Shown: positions 11,501 through 22,514 of the stretch, one piece after another
How the letters are laid out: each line of letters begins with the position of its first letter
How positions within the stretch are numbered: the stretch's first letter is position 1
Assembly (NCBI GenBank): GCA_034687125.1
Contig: JAQGBZ010000008.1
Span: 372,001-436,000 of the forward strand
DNA length: 64,000 bases
Direction of reading: 5' to 3'
From: Neelides folsomi
Taxonomy: Eukaryota > Arthropoda > Collembola > Neelipleona > Neelidae
Made by a program: the position numbers and the translations under genes
The notes under the pieces: generated by a model
The model's input: the letters and a program-made list of their open reading frames with translations, nothing else
What the model was told of the DNA's origin: nothing
The model's database searches: none

Positions 11501-14500
11501 ATTAGCACAACCAAAAATACAATATGAGAATTTTATTCACTATATATTATTTGACAAAATGAGGAATTCTAGTAACATATGGGGAAGGATCACAAAGACT
11601 CCTGAGACCCATGACATAAGTACTCAATTCATATGTCCGAAAAGAACTTAAAAAACTTTTAAAAAGAGAGTCTTTATAATATTACATAAAATATGTATAA
11701 AACTTGGCTCAATTTTTGTTAAAAAATGAAGGTTGAAGATGAAAAGAGTCGACGTTTGTGAGTTTGCTAAGCCCATTTTCATGGTCCTTCCTGAAGTCTC
11801 GTTTTTCTTGTGTGTCTGAGAAAGTTGTTTAATCCTTATTCACTACCTACCTTCTACCATAATCTCATTTCCTCAACACGATTCTTCTCTATCCTTCCCT
11901 TACAAATGCTCTTGTATTTACAATTGCATTGTATGTACTTACTTCAATTCCTTCACTATCTCCTACGTTGAAAATAGAACCAAAGGAAATGGTCGTAGTA
12001 AATAAAAACGTAGCAGGTATAAAGAAAGTTTATAAAAAGAAGTAAAGATGTTTATATTATAAAAGACTGTTCATGAAGGTCTTGAACGAAGTGATTCGTA
12101 AACATTGAAGTTCAATATATTGAACTATATAGGCAGATGATGGGCTTTGTATTTTTGTATAGTCACAATGGCGGGTTATTGTGAGGAGGAATGGGGTGAG
12201 AGAAAGTGCGGGAATGTCCGGGTATTTCTTCCTACAAAGCATTTAGTTGGAACAACTCGGTGCATACGAATAAGGAAAAGATGCGGATGAGGGAAAACAA
12301 GGCCTTAAGAGCTTTTCCCCATCTTCCCTATCATGTCTCTATCCGAGAGAATTCTTTGCTTTCCACAATGCCTTCACTCATCTTCGCACATTTCTCACTT
12401 CCTTCCGCCTTATAAAAAGTTTCCACTTTACTCCCACAACTCTCGAGATATCTCAAGATCGCTTTTTATTCTTCGTGTCAAATTACCTATCGAGCACTTC
12501 AGACACTTCAATTTAAGTACAAGAAAATAATACAAACACCACGTGGTGCATCCGTCAAAGTCAGTAAATACATAAAATGGTGTATAAAATGATATTGGCA
12601 TTTATTTACAGTAGGTACTCAAGTATTCTACATACATCATTGTTTACTTATTATTCAAGGCTTATACGCTGTGTCCTTTTACTCATACGTATCGAAAATA
12701 CTATAAGTTTAATAAAATAATATTTTATAGATAGATATTACAGATATAAAGTATTGTGTACTTATTTACCAGATATTTAATCATTTTTACAAATACTGAT
12801 GAAAGGTCAATTTTTCAAATTCTTGGCTAAAAATTTTTTCATGAATTTTTAAACATCTTTTCAAAATGAACATTTGGTCAATGTAAGTAGAGGATTCAAA
12901 TTGAACCTGACAAGCTCATACATTATTGGCCCATGAAAATTGATAGGGAGTAAAATGATCGGGTTGAATAAATTATGAACCCACCCGAAAGAATCTCCAA
13001 GTGGGTGAGGTCTAATGGATTGAGGATGTGAGATCGAGTGGAGAAGCGAACGTTGGAGCAGGGAAAGAGATTGAAAAGGGATTTCATGGTTGGGCGGTTT
13101 GGAACAGAATCATCATCATTACCATCATTACCATCATCTCTCCATTAACGGGGAAAAGAGGAAGTGGGAAAGCCCAATCGACTCACAAAGGTTAATCAAT
13201 GAAAAATCCTTTAAAAATCCCCTAATTTCCCATTCAATTTTAAAATCCTATAAATCCCATATAAATCATTAAATCCTCGGAGATGAAAAAACGATTAAAT
13301 TTATAATGACTAAATATATTAGAAATGATAAAGAAAAAATTCATATTACTAAAAGACTAAAACTTAAGTTTATAAAAAGTCGTCGATAGTTCGAGCCTAA
13401 AGATTTTTCGAATCGGAATCATACCGAAAGTCTACAAGTATAATGATATGATGAATAAAATAGTAGAGAAAACTTAAAATGTAATTTAACTGATTAAAAC
13501 ATTTATTTAAGACGGTTTAAACTATGGAGAATAATCACCAAGAACTTAAACTGTAATTTAGGTCGAGTGCATTCAACTACCTGGAGGCGTTGGACTCGAA
13601 CGGCTCTGTTCTGTTCGTGACGTCCCAAGTGGGGGATGATGTTAATTTACCAAATGCCCGGCCCATCGTCGCCTTCTCGCCCCCGGCGGACCTTAATGGT
13701 AAGTCCTCGACTTAATGGAGATTGGAAATGAATTGGGGAGGGAGCTCAGGTGGAGGAACCAACCACGCGATTAAAGCAAGATTGAGAAAACCTTTCACAA
13801 CAATCCCCCGATCGGAGATGAATAAATAAACAGCTCAGAAATCCTCTCATCTCCCCATCATTAAATATTCTTTCAATGGTCCACATCTTTAACAATACCT
13901 CATCAGACATTCTCTTTTATCGAGACTTTAAACATTATCCAATTCGCTATTTATTTATTATTTACTCTGTGTAAGTAAATAGAAAAAAACTTGTAAAAAA
14001 GTCAAACATTTTCTTTAGGCTTGATTTAGTCTAGCATATGTTTTGTATCCCTACCCTACATCTTACAAGACTTATCCTTGTAATATTTACAAAGATTGGA
14101 TTCATGGGAGACTTTGTTTGGTATAGGATCCCAATAATAAGTCTTATCTTTTATAATAGAACATGTCTCTTGTAAGATCTTGGTCTTAAGGATAGTCTTG
14201 TGTATGAAATAAAGTAAATGGTGAACATGAAAAATGAGTAGAATGGAAGTAATAATGGGTGAGTGAAGAAGAGGGCTGGAATTATTTCTTCTCCGTAGGA
14301 GGAATAATGATGATGACAGTGAGATTTGTGACGATTGGGTTGGTTTGATCCTCTAGGGAGTCTTATTTATGGGAGCTATGGCCGTTCCGAAGACTTTCAA
14401 TTTCTTCAAACCTCTCAAATCCAACTCAATGGCTCGATCGCACTCCTTCGCTACGGAAATCTTCATCCATCGAGAGTCGTAAGTTATTTCCGCAATCCAA

Positions 14501-17500
14501 ACATTTCCAAAGAACATTTCAATTCCTTAATTTTTTATCCAAATTTTTTTGTTACAAATTCAAGATTTTATCAAAAATTGCATTTGTCCCAATTTTTCCA
14601 ATTGCTGCATTTTCTAAAATTGAGTAAATTATCTCTATAATTACTTAACTCTGAATGTGATTTACAACTTCTTTAACTATAGTTTATTTAAGAAATTGAG
14701 ATATGTTGCACAAATAGAGTAAAAATATGTTATAAGTAGTTATAAAGCATATAAAATAGTTTTACTGTTTCTGTATTCCTTAAGCATTCGTGAGGGGGGA
14801 AGTTTATTTTGGCGAGTTTATGAAGCCTTTGAGCTCTGGTCTCATCTCTCTCTATCATTCATTAATTTCCATCAAGAGCCCCTTTAATTATTAGCCCCAT
14901 TACGGTTCCCTCCTCTTTCATCTCCTCCAAAGTAGGGAGTTTGGGAGGGGAAGGAACGTAAAGAGATTACTCTACTTTTTCCTACCCGCCGCTTCACCTT
15001 CCAAATTTCCCATGCAATTGAGTGGAGTCGTAAAGTATGCATGGACTTCCAACCATTTACCAAACTTTTACTCCCCACGCATCACAATGTCCTGCATTTT
15101 GTTTACAAATGTAAACCGAGATGCAAAATTGGGATGAAAACTCATTAAAAGGAAAATAACGCACTTTTCCCATTGGCTCTCGAACAACAGAACAACTCTA
15201 AAATGGAGAAAGTTGAAATAAATAATAATAATGGAAAAATCATTTGTTTTACATTACCACTCAACCAGGTGTAATGCGTTGATGAATTTTTAAAATTATG
15301 ATGAATTTTGAATTTATTACAAAATGGCAATGCTTTGTAACTAATTTTTGGGGATGGAAAATTACAAATAAACAGTTTGTAGGATATTTCAACGTTGAGG
15401 AATATTTGAATAATTTTGAGTTGAAAAAAAGTGGTAGAGTTCAAAAGATCTTTAATTGGTGGTTAACAATTCCCTCGTAAAACGCATCGCATTCACAAAT
15501 GGTTTAATTTTAAGCCAAATTCAAATATTAATGCTTGTGACAATTGAATATAAAAACTTGACTTTAATATTTATTATATAATTTGTTTGAATTTAAATAA
15601 AATTTGCTTATAAAAATCGTAAACTGTATATTATTATTATTTGATAAAATTATTATTATTAAAAACGCTTGGAAGACACAGGAGACTCATAGAGAGTCTT
15701 GGGTGTAATAAAAGTATCACAGAGTCAGTATTTTTTAATATGTTTACAAATATTATACTATGTTGTATTGACGTAAGTATAAAATCATTATTTTAGCTCT
15801 GTTCTTGATCTGTGAATAAACACAATATTTTTATAAAAATTTGAGTGAGATAAAGTATAAAAAAAGTAATTGTGTCTGTTCTCGAAAGTGGATTTGTAAA
15901 GGACTGTGATGTATTTTATTTTAAAAGGCGGTGACAGCTGCGTCATTTGGACTCGCTGGACTCGTCTTCTACCCGGACCCAGCCGACTTTGGTCCTTTGA
16001 TGCCCGGGAACGCCGTGATGCGAAGTTCACTTCTCACACTCGGACAAATCCACGAGTATCAAGTGAGATTACACGACATTTTTTTCCAAAACAAAACAAG
16101 TGAAAAATAGGAATATTCTTCTCATCTCCTTTTTTCATATAAAGGAACAGGAAAATCAATTGTGAGAAACTTTTCTCTTATCTTCAAAACTCGAATTTTC
16201 CTTGTACCACAAACTCAAAGAAATCAAAAGATAAAAGCCCTTGTGGTTCAAAAATTGTTGAGATAAATTCAAAATTTATCTCAATCGTAACTAATCATAA
16301 GAGCAAAAGTCACATCAAGAGAGCCCCAAACTAAAATAAATTTATATTTAATGTTTTATAAAATTTCTTCAACTTTTAAGCTTTATTTACTTCCTTGTAA
16401 CTTATTTATATAAAAGTTCAAGAGTTTAAACAACTCATAGTAAACAAACTCGTTTTATCTTAAGAATTTGTTTTAGGGAAATATGTTTTAAAGAGACGAA
16501 AATTCGTTTAGGAAAATTTGTTAGAAGAAAATGTTTAAAAGGAAATTATTTGTAAAAGTTTATAGGAAACTTGTTTGAGCCCTAAATATATAAAATGTAC
16601 AGAATACAAGGTAGGGAACTGTTCTGGTTTTATAAAAAAAGAATTTTAAGGATGAGATCTGTGTTTTGGGTAAATTGAAAGTTGAGTGTCGGAGTGGAAT
16701 GGTGACTCGGTGAGAGGGAAAAGTTTTCTCTTCACTTGACTGGAGCGGAATGATGAAGAAGTGGGGTAATTACTCCACCTTTTTCTCTACATTCCTCATT
16801 CCCGGGAATTCTCCTCAAGTTGAAGAGGGAATTGGGAAACTGTTTCCTTCTCACAACCATTCCCAACTAAAGTATAAGTGGAGGAAAGTGGGCTCAAGGG
16901 GAACCGGCGAGGATTTAATTAGCTGAGGGTAGGTCGAAACGTGTGCCAGACTCGCCCAGAGGAAATTACCTCATTACTCCAAACCAATTTAAATTGACGA
17001 ATTGGAAATCTCAATTAATTCTTATTCTCTTCCATACACCTAATACATAACACGGATAGGCAGTAGGATTATAGCATACTTAATTAATTAATAAATTAGT
17101 TAAGTTAGATTTGCAAGTATTCACTTTCCATGTACTTTTCATCTCACTTTCGCTGTTCCATTTCACATCGCAAAACTATAAATTTTAATTGCTTTTTAAT
17201 TTAATTAATTTTGTATAAATGAAGTTAATGGTGAAGAGTCGAAACAGCAATATTTCAGGCAAAAGTCTGGGAATTAACCATGTTTTAAAATTGGGTAAAA
17301 TCGGATTAAATATGGAACAAGGCGTAAAGAATTAAATGATAAATAGTTAAATAGGAGTAGTTAAAGTGTTATCCGAAAGATATAAAAATTGACCTGGAAA
17401 TGAATAACATTCCAGAAGCATCGGTCCAACATGAGCAACATTCCGTCAATTCCGTGCCACACCATTAGCTTCAACGATGCCGAACATCTCCTGAGGTAAA

Positions 17501-20500
17501 GATGAAGAACCTCCGAACAAAATTCACTTTTATTCCCAACACTTACACTTTACGACCCGCCCTTTTCAAACGACCCCTTTTCTTCCAAATCTTGAAAATG
17601 CCAAATCATAAAACCCCTGCGGAATATAAATTAAATAACTTTAAAATATATAAACTAAGACTCCAACTACTGATACCATAAATGTATTATATGAAATTGT
17701 AGAGTTAAATCAAGTTAAAATCCAGGTTAATGAGAAGCGGGCCAAAGAGTCCGGGCGATTGGCGCGGTCGTTTGAAAAGCAGCTACCCGGTGACAGGCGG
17801 TCGGAATTCTCCCATTTCCTCCGTGAGGCTGAGGATCTTCAACGAGGCGAAGTCAAGCAGTATTTACAATGTCGTGGCCGCCATTCCCGGAGCCTTCGAG
17901 TCTGACAGGTGAGGAGGGAAAATTATGGCGGAGAAACCCCGCCGCGGCAGCCCTCATTCTTCCCTTTCTCCTCTCCCACACGAGGACGGAATTGGAATGG
18001 AGAGTTAGAGGTTATATGGGTCTAATAAACCCAACCGCTCTTCCTCCAACTCAAGGAACTCCAGATTTATATCTCTCATTCACACACCTCAAATACCTTC
18101 CCTTTTCTATAAGAGTAAATTATCAAAACCCTTTCACAATCATTAAAATGTCAATAATAATAAGACGCAAAGGGCAAACTCCCAATATTCTAAAAATGTA
18201 AAATTGAGTTAAGGAATATAAATCAAAGGATAATGGTAAAAAGGTAATTTAGTAATTTTAGTAATCAGATGGAAAAATAATTAAATGAGATTTAATGATT
18301 ATTATGTTACAGATAGCTAAATGAAACAAAATAAATAATAAACATAAAATATATAATTTAATAAATCATATAAACAAAATTGGACTTGTATAAAAATTTA
18401 AAACGTTATTTCAACGTGTATTATACTAAATACTGATATTATGAAATATCATATTTGCTTAATTTTCTCGGCAGTAATTAGCGGGTTGTTTTTAGAAATA
18501 ATTTTTCTCCCTTCTTCTTTATAATCAAATGAACATTGGTGTGCTTCTGGATATCGATGAGCTGCACAGAAAAAAAGGCCGCATTTGCACTGAAATCGCA
18601 TTGCGAGTCCCAACTTCTTTTTGCACTCTGCACACCGAACCACTTCACCTTTGTTATGAACTAGAAATATAAAATTTATATATTTTTAATTCAAATGTCA
18701 TTCAAATTCATGAAATGGAATTATGTTAATATTGTCAATATGAAATATTGAATATTTGTATGTTTAATTTTTTACCTGAAGATTTACCTGTCTTTTTGAC
18801 AGATTCTTTGCTCGAACTTTTAGCAGCCATGTCGCTTTTCCCCTCAACGACTTGATTCACTTCTTTATTTTGCTCTTCAGCAGAAGGCTCTATATTAAAA
18901 GAAATTTATATGATTGAATTTATTGAATCTCCTTAAAAATCAAAATGCAATTACTAAATGTAAAGAAGATGCGAAAATAATTTTACCGGTTTCTTGGCTC
19001 ATCTAATTGAAGAATTAGGGCGAGTTTGGTGTGGGTTTGCTTATTTAATTTTTAATTGTACCTTACTTTCTACTTTTCAATTTTTCCCTTCCAATTTCCC
19101 AATAGAAATCATTGAGCATTGTTAAATTATTAAACATGTGCTTAGATTCCTATGGTTTAAAATTCTTAATTAAAATGTGTGAATTATTGTGCATTACAAT
19201 TTATTTGTCCTAAATATTTTTTTATATATTGTAATATAAAAGAATTAATTGACATTGATTGTATTTTTTAAAATATTTTTACAATCATTGCCCAGTAAAA
19301 AAAAGTCATTAAAATTCCGAACAAAGTGACAATGATATTTTTGTTTCTTTACTTATGTAAATATTAATATTAAATCTTATTAATTTTAGATATATAATTG
19401 TTGGATGCTCTCATGACTCTTGGAGTTACGGAGCTGGTGATCCGGGCATCGGTCTTGCCATCCTAACAGAAATCGCCCGTTCTTTCTCCTCTGCCGTAGG
19501 GAAAGGATGGAAGCCTCGTCGGAGCGTTCTTTTCGTCTCTTGGGACGCGAATTTGCATGGTTCGTCCGGGGTTTCTCATTGGCTTCAGGTAAGGGTTGAA
19601 AATTTAATTGGTTTAATTGTTTAATTGCCTTTAATCTCCATTGTTTAATTGGGCCCTTCATTGACATTCCCATCACAGGAGCATCATTTTGAGATTGGAA
19701 CGCGAGCCGTGGCGTACATTGACCTGACTCGAATCATCAGTGGGAATGAAACTCTTCATGTTTTTTCTTCCCCAACCCTCAGAGAAGTGGCGCGGAAGGC
19801 AATTGCCAAAATCCGACACTTTGACGCTTCGAATCCCCAAAGAACGTCGACCAACCCCACCATTCAATTCTCATCCTTCCTTACAGCAGATGAACCTTCT
19901 TTTGCATTTTTGGGAAACTTGGGAGTTCCCTTTATAAGATTTGCCCTTACAAATTCTCCAAAGGTGAGTTAATTATTAAGAATAATTAAATATAATTTTT
20001 AATTAAGATTGTTAAATTTGTAATTATATTTTAAACCTTATATTGTGCAGTCCATCTATTAAAAATACATAATTTTATTAATTTAAAAAATATGTCACAT
20101 ATAATAAATAAATAAAAATAAAAAATCTATATAATTGAACTTAAATTAACTTAAATTGAATATTTTTAAACATTTTCATACGGCTTACAATAAATAAGTA
20201 AAACGAGAATATTTTAATTCTAAAGACTTTTGATATTTTTGCAGGGTTACGATTATCCTCTCTTTCACACCTCGTTTGACACTTTTGAGAACTTTGAGAA
20301 TCTCGCGGACTCGACGTTCAACGAGTCGGAAAGTTTGGGTGAGTCGAGGGAGGGGGGATCTTGTAATAGTTGTAATAGGGAAAATCGTTCATCTTAAGCT
20401 CCTCCAACTTTTCCTCTCTCCACATCATGAGAGTTTGGAAGTCGAAGGAATTTATGGAACAATCCAAAGAAATCTCATTGTTTTTCCTCAATAAAACTTT

Positions 20501-22514
20501 CCTTAGATAAACAAATCTGAGGATGATGAACTCTCAACCCAAATTTCAATTCTTCTTATTTATTCACTTTCTCTATTTGCCCAATTTACTCTTCCGTTTC
20601 ATATTTTAAATATTTTAATGAATTTAAACCAATTATTAAAATAGTAATTATTTGTAGTTAAATGATCAACTAAAAATGTAATTAAAATGTTTCAAAATTT
20701 ATATTATTTTAAGTATTTATTTATACAAATGTAATTTATTTATGGAGGAAAATGGTGGCAATTGTTGTAATATAAATTTGATGATGGTCGTGTAGAATAA
20801 AAGGTGTTTTTGTAGGTCGGATGATCTCAGGGTTGATTCTTCTTCTTGCCGACTCCTCGCTGCTCCCTATGAATGTGGAGGACTACGTGGAGGAGATCCA
20901 GACGGCCTTTGGAAACTTTATGGCCCATTACCAAGAGGATTTACACAAAGCCAATTTATCGATTGGTGAGAAAATGAATTTTTCCCCACCAATACATCAT
21001 CACGATCTAGGACTAAATACTCCAAACGGCCCGGAAATAATAAGGAACCGGAATGAAAGCCGCATAAAATAAAGGAGGAGTCAATTGAGTTGGGCAAATC
21101 CTCATTTCCACTTCTCCTCCTCGGGAGATACAATGAGGATTTTCATCTTCTTAATATCCTTCAAACAATCTTTATTACTCACTCACACTCAAAATGAAGA
21201 CGGAGGTTCTATTGACGCCCGGAAGCCCCGCGACTCTTTTCCTTCCTATTTAGCTCGCAATTCTCATTGTAAATCATATGAGAAACTGATGAGGTCTTTA
21301 GACCACCAAATCTCTTTTTTATCTCCCGCTTTCTTTCTTCCCCTTATTGGTTTCTTTTTCAAAAGAAAGTTCCTCAATGAGTTTTTAACGGACAATAGAA
21401 ATTTTCATAGGCAAAATAATATACATAAGCTGCGTATAACATATTTATTTTATAATATAATATTTTTACGTTATATAATCCAATTTATATAATATTAAAT
21501 AATCCCCATTTGTACCTTACATAATATGTACATATCTATGCATTATGATATATTTTTTATACGTACCTACTATACTATGGTACAGCATAGAGCTAATATA
21601 TGGATCAGAGTATCAGAGATATCGAACTATCAAATTGGGGGAACAAAGAACAATATAGTATAGGCATTTATGAATATTTTATAAGGTCATTCATAATTTA
21701 CATTATGAGGTAATATTATATTGATAGGTGACGATACTATATTGTTCTCTACTGCCCCAAATTATCATAAGAATTACTCAACGAAATCTCTGGATTTAAA
21801 ATTAAATTCAACCAAAACTTACCTTAATTAAAAGTTGACCATTAACTCATAAACCAAATTAATTAATGAATTTAAATTAATTATATAATGTGTTTCCTAC
21901 TTAGCTTATTTGCAAGCCGCTGTGATGAGACTTGAAGTGATTGGTGACAACTTCCGAACGGAGATGCACAATCGAAGCGTCATCACAAATGAACATGAGC
22001 ATGAAAATCCTCCTCCGCCCCTTATTACTAATAAACCCAAGTAAACATCCAATTTACTATTACTATTATTTACTAACAAAATAAACATTTCAAATACAAT
22101 TAAAACTTTATTTAATATTTTAGCCGACGAGCTCTTTTTCATCGAATCATCAACGATAAGATGATGAACTTTGAACGCGCGTTCCTCTCGAGAAGGGCCG
22201 ACGTATTCAAACATCAAATCCTTGGGTTCAACTGGTGCTCCAAAGGAAGCCCAATGTTCAAAGGCGGCGATTGCACCCAAGCCCCTGCATTCCCCAAACT
22301 CCGAGAGGCGATTGAGTGCGGGCGGCGGAAGTCGGAGAGTGAAGATGAGTTTGGCGAGGAGTCGGGGGAAAGTCAGAGCGGAAAACGTTGCGGCGGCGAG
22401 TGGCGGAGCGGAGTCGGAGGAGAAATCACATCTCTGATTAGATCGCTCGATGCCGCGTCGGCCATTCTTCAAAGTCCACTTCTCCCAGAAGAGAGCGATT
22501 CATCTTCAGCTTAA
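8600..22514 (+). CDS. Transferrin receptor / glutamate carboxypeptidase II-like type II membrane protein (M28B family), predicted inactive
   Basis: Fourteen coding exons join in frame: 8600-8854, 9490-9704, 10453-10581, 13562-13698, 14357-14478, 15928-16062, 17416-17495, 17726-17908, 19390-19588, 19679-19963, 20245-20338, 20816-20965, 21905-22040, 22124-22514. The product is about 836 residues, against roughly 750-760 for human PSMA and TfR1. In order it has a cytosolic tail (1-85), one membrane anchor (about 86-106), a PA-containing region, an M28 peptidase-like core (about 360-610) and a C-terminal helical dimerisation domain. Family landmarks are RYGNLHPSRV, FYPDPADFG, IPSIPCHTIS and YPLFHTSFDTFENFE. 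Most zinc and catalytic residues are replaced, so a receptor or scaffold role is inferred. An alternative start is Met6 at 8615, right after a possible splice acceptor. The exon-3 donor (AG|GTTCGC) is weak but fits the frame. Introns over 300 bp otherwise look non-coding, except that of 17909-19389, which holds an antisense gene. Confidence 0.9.
9490..9704 (+). CDS. Exon 2 of the receptor-like gene: membrane anchor and stalk
   Basis: The exon opens with a hydrophobic stretch, VLGLSGGLLVLGFIAGFSVGV, directly after an acidic and polar N-terminal tail with no signal peptide. This is the type II topology of the TfR/PSMA family. It ends with KLVAQVTAENIRHSLK, which aligns with the stalk helix before the ectodomain in PSMA (ELKAENIKKFL). 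The splice phase (two bases left over) matches exon 3, which restores K-R-M-S-H. Confidence 0.85.
10582..13561 (+). other. Intron 3 of the receptor-like gene (about 3 kb), no gene seen
   Basis: Frames of 60-70 codons near 12.1-12.5 and 13.1 kb have no recognisable homology or splice-linked partners. The intron contains a perfect 12-bp palindrome CACCACGTGGTG (12537-12548), which includes an E-box core, and a short CAT/ATT microsatellite near 13105-13137. Nothing else is assignable. Confidence 0.6.
18449..19002 (-). CDS. AN1-type zinc finger protein (ZFAND5/6-like, without A20 finger), nested antisense gene
   Basis: Three minus-strand coding exons, 19002-18987, 18889-18776 and 18660-18449, join in frame to a 113-residue protein. 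It begins MSQETEPSAEEQ, has a Ser/Lys-rich linker, then a complete AN1 finger: C53, C56, C68, C70, C75, H78, H84 and C86, with the standard spacing. It ends with a ZFAND5/6-like tail, DYKEEGRKIISKNNPLITAEK. AN1 proteins of this family act in ubiquitin-proteasome and stress responses, but relatives normally carry an N-terminal A20 finger and have about 200 residues. Here there is no A20 finger, and the 97-bp first intron has no room for one. The gene lies within the 17909-19389 intron of the receptor-like gene on the other strand. An ATTAAA about 90 bp past the stop (18362-18357) could be its poly(A) signal. Confidence 0.85.
19390..19588 (+). CDS. Exon 9 of the receptor-like gene: degenerate M28 active-site exon
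   Basis: Residues about 419-485 align with the PSMA segment carrying three of its five zinc ligands and the catalytic glutamate. The PSMA ligand His in GGHRDSW is Ser here (GCSHDSW, with a His one place later). The bridging Asp is kept (GAGDPGIG). The catalytic Glu-Glu pair in WDAEEFG is Asn-Leu (WDANLHG). In the next exon the fourth ligand Asp aligns with Thr (AYIDLTRIISGN), and in exon 11 the last ligand His is kept (YPLFH). Two of five ligands and no catalytic base remain, so hydrolysis is not expected. Confidence 0.85.

Noticed and set aside
21906-22472. 188-codon minus-strand frame, the longest on that strand outside known genes
   Set aside because: It is the antisense shadow of the last two exons of the receptor-like gene, whose plus-strand reading has family homology and correct splicing.
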